Shown here piece by piece: positions 47,053-56,165 of a stretch of DNA of 64,000 nucleotides (within the stretch, counting starts at the first letter, position 1; each line of letters begins with the position of its first letter). Below the pieces are notes generated by a model. The model saw nothing but the letters and a program-made list of their open reading frames with translations. It was not told where the DNA came from and searched no databases. This DNA is from Paraburkholderia bannensis. Lineage in GTDB: Bacteria; Pseudomonadota; Gammaproteobacteria; Burkholderiales; Burkholderiaceae. A program made the position numbers and the translations under genes. The DNA is taken from assembly GCF_014200455.1 (NCBI RefSeq), contig NZ_JACHBW010000001.1, positions 595,327 to 659,326 of the forward strand. The letters are read 5' to 3'.

Positions 47053-48858
47053 TTACTGCGCCGTCTTCTGCTCGGGCTGACGCAGACGGATGTGCAGTTC
47101 CTTCAGTTGACGCTCGTCAACTTCGCTCGGCGCCTGCGTGAGCAGACACTGCGCGCGTTGCGTCTTCGGGAATGCGATCACGTCGCGGATCGAGTCAGCG
47201 CCGGCCATCATCGTGACGATGCGGTCCAGACCGAAGGCGATACCGCCGTGCGGCGGCGCGCCGTATTGCAGCGCGTCCAGCAGGAAGCCGAACTTCGCAC
47301 GCGCTTCTTCCGGACCGATCTTCAGCGCGCGGAACACCTTGCTCTGCACGTCTTCCTGATAGATACGAACCGAACCGCCGCCGATTTCCCAGCCGTTGAG
47401 CACCATGTCGTAGGCCTTCGCGAGACAGCGGCCCGGATCCGTTTCCAGATATTCCAGGTGCTCGTCCTTCGGGCTCGTGAACGGGTGGTGAGCCGCCACG
47501 TAGCGGTTTTCTTCCTCGTCGTATTCGAACATCGGGAAGTCGATCACCCACAGCGGCTTCCAGCCCTTCTCGACCAGGCCGTTGGCCTTGCCGAATTCCG
47601 AATGGCCGACCTTCAGGCGCAGTGCGCCCAGGCTGTCGTTCACCACCTTCGCGCGATCTGCCGCGAAGAAGATGATGTCGCCGTCCTGCGCGCCAGTGCG
47701 CTCGAGGATGGCGGCGATCGACGCGTCGTGCAGGTTCTTGACGATCGGGCTTTGCAGACCGTCACGGCCCTTCGCGACTTCGTTGACCTTGATCCAGGCC
47801 AGCCCCTTCGCGCCGTAGATGCGCACGAATTCCGTGTAGCCGTCGATGTCGCCACGCGAGAGTTCGGCGCCCTTCGGCACGCGCAGTGCGGCCACGCGGC
47901 CGTCCTTGCTGTTGGCCGGCGTGCTGAACACCTTGAAGTCGACGTCCTTCATGGCGTCGGTCAATTCCGTGAATTCGAGCTTCACGCGCAGATCCGGCTT
48001 GTCCGAACCGAAGCGGCTCATGGCTTCCGAGTACGGCATGACCGGGAACTTCGCGTCGAGTTCGACGCCGATCGTTTCCTTGAACACGTGACGCGCCATG
48101 TCTTCGAACAGGTCACGGATTTCCTGCTCGCCGAGGAACGACGTTTCGCAGTCGATCTGCGTGAATTCCGGCTGACGGTCGGCGCGCAGGTCTTCGTCGC
48201 GGAAGCACTTGACGATCTGGTAGTAGCGATCGAAATTCGCAACCATCAGCAGCTGCTTGAAGAGCTGCGGCGACTGCGGCAGCGCGAAAAACTGGCCGGC
48301 GTTCACACGCGAGGGCACGAGGTAGTCGCGTGCGCCTTCCGGCGTGCTCTTGGTGAGCATCGGCGTTTCGATGTCGATGAAGCCAAGCGCATCCAGATAC
48401 TTGCGCGTTTCCATCGCCACGCGGTAACGCAGGCGCAGGTTGTGCTGCATTTGCGGGCGACGCAGATCCAGCACGCGGTGCGTGAGGCGGGTGGTTTCCG
48501 AGAGGTTGTCGTCGTCGAGCTGGAACGGCGGCGTGACCGACGCGTTCAGCACCACGAGTTCGTGGCACAGCACTTCGATCTTGCCGCTCTTCAGGTTGGC
48601 GTTGACCGTGCCTTCCGGACGATTGCGAACCACGCCCTTGACCTGCACGCAGAACTCGTTGCGCACGCCTTCGGCGACCTTGAACATCTCTGCGCGGTCC
48701 GGGTCGCACACGACCTGGACGAGGCCTTCGCGGTCGCGCAGGTCGATGAAGATAACGCCGCCATGGTCGCGGCGGCGCTGCACCCATCCGCACAGCGAAA
48801 CGTTTTGGCCCAGCAGCTGTTCGGTCACCAGACCGCAGTATTCAGATCTCATCGACAT
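47053..48858 (-). CDS. aspS: Aspartyl-tRNA synthetase
   Basis: 601 residues of the class IIb synthetases, the usual bacterial length. It has the OB-fold anticodon domain ([20 protein letters not shown]), class II motif 2 ([19 protein letters not shown]), the bacterial insertion domain, and motif 3 ([19 protein letters not shown]). It charges tRNA-Asp in the cytosol. Whether it also charges tRNA-Asn cannot be settled here. The start is ATG 48858 with ATG 48852 two codons later. It follows DUF502 by 75 bp and precedes a strong terminator. Confidence 0.98.
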   Translation of the reverse strand: MSMRSEYCGLVTEQLLGQNVSLCGWVQRRRDHGGVIFIDLRDREGLVQVVCDPDRAEMFKVAEGVRNEFCVQVKGVVRNRPEGTVNANLKSGKIEVLCHELVVLNASVTPPFQLDDDNLSETTRLTHRVLDLRRPQMQHNLRLRYRVAMETRKYLDALGFIDIETPMLTKSTPEGARDYLVPSRVNAGQFFALPQSPQLFKQLLMVANFDRYYQIVKCFRDEDLRADRQPEFTQIDCETSFLGEQEIRDLFEDMARHVFKETIGVELDAKFPVMPYSEAMSRFGSDKPDLRVKLEFTELTDAMKDVDFKVFSTPANSKDGRVAALRVPKGAELSRGDIDGYTEFVRIYGAKGLAWIKVNEVAKGRDGLQSPIVKNLHDASIAAILERTGAQDGDIIFFAADRAKVVNDSLGALRLKVGHSEFGKANGLVEKGWKPLWVIDFPMFEYDEEENRYVAAHHPFTSPKDEHLEYLETDPGRCLAKAYDMVLNGWEIGGGSVRIYQEDVQSKVFRALKIGPEEARAKFGFLLDALQYGAPPHGGIAFGLDRIVTMMAGADSIRDVIAFPKTQRAQCLLTQAPSEVDERQLKELHIRLRQPEQKTAQ

Positions 48859-48933
48859 GATGTTCGTCTTTCGTTATGCGTAAATTAAACAGGAAGGCCA
48901 CGCGTGTTTGAGACCCGACGTGGCATCCGGTAT

Positions 48934-49563
48934 TTAAAGCGGGGGATCGATGGGACGGCGCGGGGTCGCGGCAGGCGCGACAACGCCCATCGAAACAATA
49001 TACTTGAGCGCGGCATCGACCGTCATGTCGAGTTCGACGACTTCGCTCTTCGGCACCATCAGGAAAAAGCCCGAGGTGGGATTGGGCGTGGTCGGCACAT
49101 ACACGCTCACGTGATCTTCCTGCAGATGGTTCACCACGTCGCCGCCCGGAATACCGGTAAGGAACGCGATGGTCCACGAGCCCTTGCGCGGGTACTCGAT
49201 CAGGAGCGCCTTGCGAAAGGCATTGCCGTTGCTGGAAAGCAGTGTATCGGAAACCTGCTGGATGCTTCCATACAGCGGACCGATGATCGGGATGCGGCGC
49301 ACCAGCGCATTCCACCACTCCACCAGCTTCTGGCCGATGAAATTATGCGTGAGCAGGCCCACCACGAAGACGAACGCCAGCGTGAGCACGGCGCCAAGGC
49401 CCGGCAGATGGAACGACGGCCGCCACGACTGCGGCAGCAACAGCAAAGTCTGATCCATCGTGCTGATGACGAGATTCAGGACCCACAGCGTGAGGGCCAG
49501 CGGCACCAGCACGAGCAGGCCAGTCAGGAATACCGATTTTAACGTCGCTTTCTTGATCGTCAT
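48934..49563 (-). CDS. DUF502 family inner-membrane protein
   Basis: 209 residues with two transmembrane helices: SVFLTGLLVLVPLALTLWVL and GLGAVLTLAFVFVVGLLTHN. A soluble C-terminal half follows, with the family sequences RRIPIIGPLYGSIQQVSDTL and VSVYVPTTPNPTSGFFLMVP. The DUF502 family is widespread in proteobacteria and related to plant COV proteins; no reaction is known to me. It is encoded between fmdB and aspS, an order I regard as common in Burkholderiaceae. ATG 49563 is preferred to GTG 49569. Confidence 0.9.
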   Translation of the reverse strand: MTIKKATLKSVFLTGLLVLVPLALTLWVLNLVISTMDQTLLLLPQSWRPSFHLPGLGAVLTLAFVFVVGLLTHNFIGQKLVEWWNALVRRIPIIGPLYGSIQQVSDTLLSSNGNAFRKALLIEYPRKGSWTIAFLTGIPGGDVVNHLQEDHVSVYVPTTPNPTSGFFLMVPKSEVVELDMTVDAALKYIVSMGVVAPAATPRRPIDPPL

Positions 49564-49643
49564 GTACACGCCATCCAGGCCGCGCGCGAGGCGCGGCGCT
49601 TGTGCGGCCAGACCCCGGAAAACCGGACCCGGGCCGCAGGGTT

Positions 49644-49988
49644 TCAGGTCGAGCCTGCCGTGCTCGTGCTGCTTGTGCTGCTCGTCGCGCTTGCGCTGCC
49701 CGTAGCCGACGCGGCTGCGGGAGCCGCTGCGGGCGCGCTTTCGGCTGCCGGCTTGCTGGCTTCGGAAGACGCGCCTTCGGCCTTCGCGCCGTTGTTGCCG
49801 CTATTGCCGCCCCGGAAGTCGGTGACGTACCAGCCCGAGCCCTTCAGCTGGAAACCAGCCGCGGTAACCTGCTTGCGAAACGTATCCGCGCCGCAGCTGG
49901 GGCACTGCGTCAGGGGCGCATCGCTAATCTTCTGCAGACAGTCCTTGTCGAAGCCGCACGACTCGCAGCGATAAGCGTAGATCGGCAT
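49644..49988 (-). CDS. FmdB family small zinc-ribbon protein
   Basis: 114 residues. The N-terminus MPIYAYRCESCGFDKDCLQK and TQCPSCGADTFRKQ provides two CxxC pairs of the FmdB zinc ribbon. The second half is a long Ala/Ser/Thr-rich tail that appears disordered. The family is often called a putative regulatory protein, but its function is not established. The start is ATG 49988 with GGAAAGAG upstream. It is the first gene of the aspS group, and the group II intron lies 57 bp upstream, between it and its apparent promoter. Confidence 0.92.
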   Translation of the reverse strand: MPIYAYRCESCGFDKDCLQKISDAPLTQCPSCGADTFRKQVTAAGFQLKGSGWYVTDFRGGNSGNNGAKAEGASSEASKPAAESAPAAAPAAASATGSASATSSTSSTSTAGST

Positions 49989-50086
49989 GATCTCTTTCCT
50001 GATGAAACGAGTGAAAGTCAGGCGCAAAAACCTGACAAATGCTTGGTAGGGTAGCCCCTCTTCCTCGCGGAAAAGGGGCCCCCTAG

Positions 50087-50120
50087 GAACTGTACGTGCG
50101 AGTTTCCCCGCATACAGCTC
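50087..50120 (-). ncRNA. Group II intron domain V
   Basis: A 34-nt hairpin starting GAGCTGTATGCGG and ending CGCACGTACAGTTC on the minus strand, with the catalytic AGC triad at its base and a GAAA-containing loop. It lies 25 bases after the maturase stop and just before domain VI, as expected for an intact ribozyme core. Confidence 0.9.
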
Positions 50121-50145
50121 GAGCCTACAAAATGCAAAGTCCTGC

Positions 50146-51846
50146 CTATGGCAGGACCGGCTTAGTTACAACAGTGCCTAGGGCATGTACCTGCTGGTGG
50201 CAGTGCGGATGGAGTAACACTCTGTTGTATAAGCCGTCTGACCCGCCATGCATCCGATATTCCAGATGATGGTCGTGCCATCCCGTCTCATCCGTCAGAG
50301 CGCCGCCGCAGTGCGCACAAAGGCCATCCTGCGACATGTACAGAGTTACCCACTGCCTGCGATAGCGCATTGATTCTTCCATGCGCGATTGCCGCAGCTG
50401 TTCCCCGTACTGCTCCCACTGTGGATCAAAGGGATTGAAATCCCCCTTGATCTTCTTGTGGCGTTTGATTGCTGTACCACTGATCGAGTACAGGTCAAGC
50501 CATCCGCGACTGCCATCGCGCGCGAGCTTTGGGCTTGCGAATACCCCGTTTCGGTCCCCGATAGCGTGAAAGTACTTCTGTTTCACCCAATCAGTTCTCT
50601 TTTGCGGGTGTCGTCGCCGAGACCATCGCCAGAGTCTCCGATAAATCAGATACTCCATGCGGGTGTACGCCTGCTTGGCTACTACAGGGCTGTGGTACTG
50701 CGCCCAGCCTCGTAGCATCGGGTTCAGCAGCCGGATCAGATCCTGCTGCTTAACCGTCTTTTTGCCGCTGATCGTTTCCGCAACCTTGCGATAGAACGTC
50801 TTCACATTCTTCTTGCTCGGTTTGATGAGTAGTTTTCCCGAGTATTTCCGGAAATTCCACCCAAGGAAGTCGAAGCCGTCGTCAATGTGCACGACCCGCG
50901 TTTTCTCCTCCGACAGTTGCAATCCCCGCGTAGCAAGGAAGGCTTCCACCCAAGGCCGGATTTCGCTGTCCAGCACCTCTTTCGAGGTGCCTGTGATCAC
51001 GAAATCGTCCGCGTATCGCACCACATTTACCTTCAGCTTCTTCGCTTTCACGATCCCCAATTTCGCACCAAGGTGCTCGATCAGTTCACGCTCCAGCCCG
51101 TTCAGCGTCACGTTAGCCAGCGTCGGGGAAATAATGCCTCCCTGCGGCGTACCGGCCTCAGTCGCCTGAAGCTGCCCCTTATAAATCAGGCCAGCCTTCA
51201 ACCACTTCCGGAGGATGCCCGTGTCCATCGGGACATGGGACAACAGCCAGTCATGGTTGATCCAGTCAAAGCATCCCTTGATGTCCGCTTCCAGCACCCA
51301 TTGGGCGGAACCCTTCTGGGACAAGGAAACAAACAGCTGGGACATGGCATCGGCCGTCGAACGATTTCTCCTGAACCCATAAGAGTTCGGATCGCTCGTT
51401 GACTCTGCCACTGGCTCCAAGGCCAGCAGATACAGGGCTTGCATCGCCCTGTCCCGCATGGTCGGAATGCCCAGAGGGCGCTCCTTCCCGTTGGCCTTGG
51501 GGATAAAGACCCTCCGTAATGGCAGAGGCTTGTATCCGCGCCGCTTCAACCTGCCGATGGCTTCCCATCGGCTTTCAGGCGAATCCCACAGTTCGCGATC
51601 GACTCCAGCCGTTCGCGCACCCTGGTTCTGCGTAACACGTCGTACCGCGTACAACTTTGCGGACAACGTGCGGGTCAGCATCCGTTGCAGGGCTTTCACC
51701 CTGCGCCAGTCACCTTCCCGCGTCGCCTTCGCAATTCGAATCTGCATCCCTCTCACGTTCCGCTCAACCCGTCGCCAATCTACGGCGTACCAGTTGTCCG
51801 GCGCGTGTGAAAGCGCAGACCCGTCCTTTCGGACAGATACTCTCAT
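50146..51846 (-). CDS. Group II intron-encoded reverse transcriptase/maturase with HNH endonuclease domain
   Basis: 566 residues encoded in domain IV. RT domain motifs are in order: KANGKERPLGIPTMRDRAMQ, VLEADIKGCFDWINHDWLL, GTPQGGIISPTLANVTLNGL, and the active site VVRYADDFVITGT. A maturase (X) region follows (LIRLLNPMLRGWAQYHSPVV). The C-terminus is an HNH nuclease domain with paired cysteines: CAHCGGALTDETGWHDHHLE and LLHPHCHQQVHA. It should help splicing and drive target-primed mobility. All catalytic motifs look intact. The start is ATG 51846 with GAGCGGGAGAGCAGC upstream; the longer frame to 51939 is intron RNA. Confidence 0.95.
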   Translation of the reverse strand: MRVSVRKDGSALSHAPDNWYAVDWRRVERNVRGMQIRIAKATREGDWRRVKALQRMLTRTLSAKLYAVRRVTQNQGARTAGVDRELWDSPESRWEAIGRLKRRGYKPLPLRRVFIPKANGKERPLGIPTMRDRAMQALYLLALEPVAESTSDPNSYGFRRNRSTADAMSQLFVSLSQKGSAQWVLEADIKGCFDWINHDWLLSHVPMDTGILRKWLKAGLIYKGQLQATEAGTPQGGIISPTLANVTLNGLERELIEHLGAKLGIVKAKKLKVNVVRYADDFVITGTSKEVLDSEIRPWVEAFLATRGLQLSEEKTRVVHIDDGFDFLGWNFRKYSGKLLIKPSKKNVKTFYRKVAETISGKKTVKQQDLIRLLNPMLRGWAQYHSPVVAKQAYTRMEYLIYRRLWRWSRRRHPQKRTDWVKQKYFHAIGDRNGVFASPKLARDGSRGWLDLYSISGTAIKRHKKIKGDFNPFDPQWEQYGEQLRQSRMEESMRYRRQWVTLYMSQDGLCAHCGGALTDETGWHDHHLEYRMHGGSDGLYNRVLLHPHCHQQVHALGTVVTKPVLP

Positions 51847-52915
51847 GCTGCTCTCCCGCTCGAAGAAGTGAATCCCGCGCGAGGAGCAACACGTCCCTTG
51901 CGGGAGCGTTTTGCTCCCGCAACGGGGTAAGAACAACACTGACGGCTAAGAAGTCGCCAGCCATCACAATTTCCGCTAGAGGGTAGTCAGCCGTCTTGCG
52001 ACGGTAGACCAGACGGAAGTCTGCCCGCTTTCGCGTGGGGTGATGTTCCAACCCCTATGCATCCCATTACAGGATACCTTTCGCTTTCTCCGTCCTCCCA
52101 TACCCGCACGGTCAACAGCGTTCCTTGCGGTCCGCCTGCCTGCAATGTTCCGCAGGCAACCCTACGGGCTTACCACGTTCCCGGCATGTCACACGACTGA
52201 TTTAGGTTCTGCCTCTCCCCCGGTGGCCCGATGACGACGTAACCCGAGCTTTGAGCGGGTTATCCGGCCACACACCGTTTGGTTAATGCCTGTCAGCAGC
52301 TTAGGCACCACAATTCTTACGAGGTTTATCAGCAGTTCACTTGCGTTAACCTTGTCAGCCAACCTAAGGTCTCAACCCCTGTGCTGCTAGGAGTATCGGA
52401 CACCGACCTCACGGCCGAGAGTCCCCGAACTTTCTGGGACCTATTGTCAGAGAAGCTTCACACCTCATCGTTGCCAATGACGCATGTCCTCCTAGGTTAC
52501 TGCTGGTCGTACAGCAGGTTCACTACCCCCACCAGTACTCCGGTGAGGACGAACAATGACACACCGAGCTTTCGCTCGTATCGGCTAGCGAAATCCCCCA
52601 TCCGGAAGCTGAGGGATATTGCAAACGACACCCCACCCTGTCGGCGGAGGTGAAGCCGCTGACTGGGCGGGACCTGACGGTAATCAGGTCAATGCAACAA
52701 GGTCTCCGGCTGACTGCTCCGGTTTCCAATTTCACTACAAGGTGCACCTTTATGGGGTGCATCTGCTACTTCAATTGCGGCCCACAAGGTGGCCGCCCGC
52801 GGAGGGCATGGTGAGTTGCCTCAATAACCCTCTATAAAGTTACTGCCTACTTCAGTCGATGCTCCGTAACGTGGAGCAGACGGACACGAGCGTGCGTGTC
52901 GCACCAAAGCCTTGA

Positions 52916-52921
52916 ATTATA
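52916..52921 (-). promoter_or_regulatory. Candidate -10 box of the fmdB-aspS group, split from its genes by the intron
   Basis: A perfect TATAAT on the minus strand lies 11 bases before the intron insertion point, in the 162-bp gap after the methyltransferase gene. No good -35 was found at normal spacing, so it is a partial match. A start about 7 bases downstream would fall inside the intron's IBS1 sequence. Confidence 0.5.
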
Positions 52922-53066
52922 GCCGCAAACGCTCCCCTGGCCCGGGATTTGCCGGGACGTGGCCAATGCAGGGGAACGCAGCGCACGCGTGTGTAGTTGG
53001 GGACGGCTTGTGTCCGATCAAGGGCTTGCGGGTGTTTCAGGCGTGCGCCAAGGCGCCGGCGCTCGC

Positions 53067-53741
53067 TCAGCCAGCGTTGCGCCGCCACGTCAGCCAACGT
53101 TCGCGGCCTTGAAAGACGGGCAGCGAGCCCTCCACGGGCTGATCGTCGATCAGCGTGAAATACGGCTCCAGCAGCGCGTCGAGTTCGGCGCGCGCGATGC
53201 CGAACGGCGGCCCCTTGGGCGTCTCGCCGAGGAAGTAATAGCCCGCCAGCAGCGCGCCCGGTGCGAGCAGTGCGGCCATGCGGCGCGCGTAGTCCGCGCG
53301 TTGCGACTTCGGCAGAGCGCACAGGAAAGCGCGCTCGAAAATCCAGCCCGGCGTGAATGGCGGCGCGTAGGTGTAGAAATCGGCTTCCTCGACCACGTCT
53401 GCGTGGTCGCCCAGCAGCGCGCGCGCACGTGCAACCGCCGACGGCGCGAAGTCGATGGCGCGCACCTTGCGCCCGCTCCTGGCCAGCCAGCCCGCTTCCC
53501 AGCCGTTGCCGCAGCCCGGGATCAGCACGGCGGCGTCGGAATGGGCCTGCGCAAACGCCTCGAAAGCCGGTAGCACGCCCGCCTGATCCCAAGGCGTGAA
53601 GCCGCGCTCGAAGCGCTCGTCCCAGAACGCGGGCGCGGCCGGATCGCGCGTATCGAATTCGGGCGCGTTGTTCTGGGGCGCACTGCCCGGGGTCGTGTCT
53701 TCTTTCGGCTCGTCTTTTGATGCGTTTGTCGGGTCGCTCAT
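53067..53741 (-). CDS. Thiopurine methyltransferase-like SAM-dependent methyltransferase
   Basis: 224 residues. After an acidic, disordered N-terminus it has the TPMT-family sequence PAFWDERFERGFTPWDQAGV, the SAM motif AAVLIPGCGNGWEAGWLA and KVRAIDFAPSAV. Such bacterial proteins methylate small thiols, selenium or tellurium compounds, or halides; the substrate here is not predictable. The start is ATG 53741 with AGGAG upstream. It follows ubiB by 39 bp, reading the same way, and ends before the promoter region into which the intron is inserted. Confidence 0.87.
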   Translation of the reverse strand: MSDPTNASKDEPKEDTTPGSAPQNNAPEFDTRDPAAPAFWDERFERGFTPWDQAGVLPAFEAFAQAHSDAAVLIPGCGNGWEAGWLARSGRKVRAIDFAPSAVARARALLGDHADVVEEADFYTYAPPFTPGWIFERAFLCALPKSQRADYARRMAALLAPGALLAGYYFLGETPKGPPFGIARAELDALLEPYFTLIDDQPVEGSLPVFQGRERWLTWRRNAG

Positions 53742-53780
53742 CGTCTCACTCCTGGTCCCAGGCGGGCCCATGTAAGGGCT

Positions 53781-55361
53781 TCAGCCGCCGTATCCGTACG
53801 CGAGTGCCAGCCACATGCGCGTCGCCACCATCCCCACGCCCACCGCCACGCCAAACACCACAAGGCCCTGCAGCAGACGATTGGTGCGACGCTGCTCGGC
53901 GAGAATCTGGCGGATAGCCTCGTCGTTGGCGCGTCCCGGTTCCTGGCGATGCAGCAGCGCCTGATGCACGAGGCGCGGCAGTTGCGGCAGCGTCTTGCTC
54001 CACTGCGGCGCTTCGATCTTGAGACGCTCGTACCAGCCGCGCAAGCCAATCTGTTCGGTCATCCAGCGCTCCAGATAAGGCTTGGCGGTTTTCCAGAGAT
54101 CGAGTTCGGGATCGAGCGAGCGCCCCAGCCCTTCCACGTTGAGCATGGTCTTTTGCAGCAGCACCAGTTGCGGCTGGATTTCGACGTTGAAGCGGCGCGA
54201 AGTCTGGAACAGGCGCAGCAGCACCTGGCCCAGCGAAATATCCTTGAGCGCGCGATCGAAATACGGCTCGCAGACAGCGCGGATCGCACTTTCCAGTTCC
54301 TCAACGCGCGTATTGGGCGGCACCCAGCCCGACTCGATATGCAGCGTCGCCACGCGGTGATAGTCGCGCTTGAAGAAAGCGAGGAAGTTCTGCGCGAGAT
54401 AGTTTTTATCGAAGTCCGACAGCGCGCCGACGATGCCGAAGTCCAGCGCGATATAGCGCCCGAAATGCGCCGGATCAAGGCTCACCTGAATGTTGCCGGG
54501 GTGCATATCGGCGTGGAAAAAGCCGTCGCGAAACACCTGCGTGAAGAAGATTTCCACGCCTTCGCGCGCGAGCTTGGGAATATCCACGCCCGCCGCGCGC
54601 AGCCGGTCCACCTGGCTGATCGGCACGCCCACCATGCGCTCCATCACCAGCACATTGGCCGTGCTGAACTCCCAGTACATCTCGGGCACCATCAGCAGAT
54701 CGAGACCCGCGAAGTTGCGGCGAAGCTGGCTGCCGTTGGCGGCCTCGCGCATCAGGTCGAGTTCGTCATGCAGATATTTGTCGAATTCGGCAACCACTTC
54801 GCGCGGCTTCAGGCGTTTGCCGTCGGCCCACAGACGCTCGGCCCACACGGCGATATCGCGCAAGAGCAAGAGATCGGAATCGATCACCGGACGCATGTTC
54901 GGGCGCAGCACCTTGACCGCTACGGCCTTGCCGGCGTGCTGGCCGGACTTCACCTTGGCGAAGTGAACCTGCGCGATCGACGCGCTCGCCACCGGCACGC
55001 GCTCGAAATCGTCGAACAGCGTGTCGACGGGCGCGCCCAGCGATTTTTCGATGATGTCGATCGCCACCTGCGATTCGAACGGCGGCACCTGATCCTGGAG
55101 CTTGGCAAGTTCGTTGGCAATGTCGAGCGGCAACAGATCGCGCCGCGTCGACAGCACCTGGCCGAACTTCACGAAGATGGGGCCCAGGCTTTCGAGCGCG
55201 AGACGCAGGCGCACGCCGGGCGGTTGATCGAACTTGCGGCCGATCGTGGTGATGCGGAGCAATACTCTGACGCGCCGGTCATTGATCCGGCTCAACATCA
55301 TTTCGTCGAGACCGAAGCGGATGACCGTAAAGAAAATCTTCAGGAAACGCAGAAAACGCAT
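53781..55361 (-). CDS. ubiB: Ubiquinone biosynthesis regulatory kinase-like ATPase UbiB
   Basis: 526 residues of the ABC1/ADCK/UbiB family. It includes the family KxGQ motif ([19 protein letters not shown]), the ATP Lys in [27 protein letters not shown] in the catalytic loop and [12 protein letters not shown] for metal binding. Two C-terminal membrane helices ([20 protein letters not shown] and the last residues) anchor it to the inner membrane. It supports the UbiE/F/G/H/I complex in ubiquinone synthesis. It starts 3 bp after ubiJ, and ubiE is nearby, forming a ubiquinone gene group. Confidence 0.95.
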   Translation of the reverse strand: MRFLRFLKIFFTVIRFGLDEMMLSRINDRRVRVLLRITTIGRKFDQPPGVRLRLALESLGPIFVKFGQVLSTRRDLLPLDIANELAKLQDQVPPFESQVAIDIIEKSLGAPVDTLFDDFERVPVASASIAQVHFAKVKSGQHAGKAVAVKVLRPNMRPVIDSDLLLLRDIAVWAERLWADGKRLKPREVVAEFDKYLHDELDLMREAANGSQLRRNFAGLDLLMVPEMYWEFSTANVLVMERMVGVPISQVDRLRAAGVDIPKLAREGVEIFFTQVFRDGFFHADMHPGNIQVSLDPAHFGRYIALDFGIVGALSDFDKNYLAQNFLAFFKRDYHRVATLHIESGWVPPNTRVEELESAIRAVCEPYFDRALKDISLGQVLLRLFQTSRRFNVEIQPQLVLLQKTMLNVEGLGRSLDPELDLWKTAKPYLERWMTEQIGLRGWYERLKIEAPQWSKTLPQLPRLVHQALLHRQEPGRANDEAIRQILAEQRRTNRLLQGLVVFGVAVGVGMVATRMWLALAYGYGG

Positions 55362-55364
55362 GTC

Positions 55365-56021
55365 TTAATTGCCTTGTAGCGTGCTCGGGCCGCGCGAGGC
55401 GGGGTTCTGGGCCCCGCTCGCGCCGCGCGCTTGTGTTTTTTGTTCAAGGCGCTCGATGCGCTTTTCGACGCGCGCCAGTGCATCGCGCGCGCGGGACAGC
55501 TCGGTGTTGAAGCTGTCGAGCTCGGCGTGCCGCACGAGCTGAGGTTGTTCGTCGAGCAGATACTCGGTGACGGAGCCCAGCACGTTGCGACCGGTGCGCA
55601 GCGCCTGCGTGTGCAAGCTGCGCGCGAACGACGCGATGCGCGAGGCCGGCGCGTCGCCGATCAGCTTCGCGAGATCTTCCTCCGGCTCCCAGCGCAGGTG
55701 CTCGGCGAGCTTGCCGATGATCTGCGCGAACTCTGCGTCGCCTTCGATCTTGACGTGCTTCATGACGGCCGACCGACCGCCCTGCACATACGAGGAGAGC
55801 GCGCCCGCAGGCAGCGATAGCGCGACGTCCGCATGACCCGCGTCCTGCTCCTCGACTGCGGCGAGATAGCCGTCGGGCTGCACGAGCAAGGTGAGAACGA
55901 CAGGCGGGCAGGACAGACGCGCGGTCTTGCCGGCGTAGGGGGCCAGGCGGTCGCGGGCCCACGATTCGCGGGCGAGCAGGTGATTGACAGCGGCGGCGAA
56001 GGGCTTGGCGGCGAGGGTCAT
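55365..56021 (-). CDS. ubiJ: Ubiquinone biosynthesis accessory factor UbiJ (SCP2 domain)
   Basis: 218 residues. The SCP2 lipid-binding domain (RLSCPPVVLTLLVQPDGYLA, VKIEGDAEFAQIIGKLAEHL) is followed by a C-terminal coiled coil (SRARDALARVEKRIERLEQK). UbiJ binds ubiquinone intermediates for the soluble UbiK/Ubi complex. The start is ATG 56021 (MTLAAKPFAAAVNHLLARES). It lies only 12 bases beyond the T-run of a terminator and has no good ribosome site. The longer frame to 56093 would translate through that hairpin and is not family-like. It is directly followed by ubiB. Confidence 0.9.
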   Translation of the reverse strand: MTLAAKPFAAAVNHLLARESWARDRLAPYAGKTARLSCPPVVLTLLVQPDGYLAAVEEQDAGHADVALSLPAGALSSYVQGGRSAVMKHVKIEGDAEFAQIIGKLAEHLRWEPEEDLAKLIGDAPASRIASFARSLHTQALRTGRNVLGSVTEYLLDEQPQLVRHAELDSFNTELSRARDALARVEKRIERLEQKTQARGASGAQNPASRGPSTLQGN

Positions 56022-56033
56022 CGGCTTGGAAAT

Positions 56034-56066
56034 AAAAAAACCCGCGCGGGCAGCGAGCTCGCGCGG
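56034..56066 (-). terminator. Intrinsic terminator between the Tim44-domain gene and ubiJ
   Basis: CCGCGCG and CGCGCGG (56042-56066) form a 7-bp GC stem with an 11-base loop on the minus strand, followed by seven Ts (56040-56034). It lies 100 bp after the Tim44 gene stop and 12 bases before the ubiJ start, so ubiJ-ubiB transcription must pass it or begin within it. Confidence 0.8.
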
Positions 56067-56165
56067 ATTCCTATTGTAGCGTTCGAGGCGCAAGGCCGCG
56101 CCGCCACGGGCGCACAGCCTCAGGGCGCGAGCTATTTCGCCACGCCTTCAGCGCATGCTGCGCCG

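Larger units (their letters stand above)
50046..52904 (-). mobile_element. Group II intron with HNH-type maturase/reverse transcriptase
   Basis: The 2859-bp intron begins GTGCG at 52904 and ends AC at 50046. Domain V (50087-50120) and domain VI with a GCGA loop and bulged A seven bases from the end (50046-50085) are present. EBS1 CAAAGCT (52253-52247) sits in the loop of a perfect TAACCCG/CGGGTTA hairpin and pairs with IBS1 GGCTTTG (52911-52905) by six Watson-Crick pairs and one wobble. EBS2 GAATTGT (52316-52310) pairs with IBS2 ATAATTC (52920-52914). This agreement fixes the boundaries well. The intron is inserted upstream of fmdB, in the 5' region of the aspS group, and appears full length. 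Confidence 0.92.
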
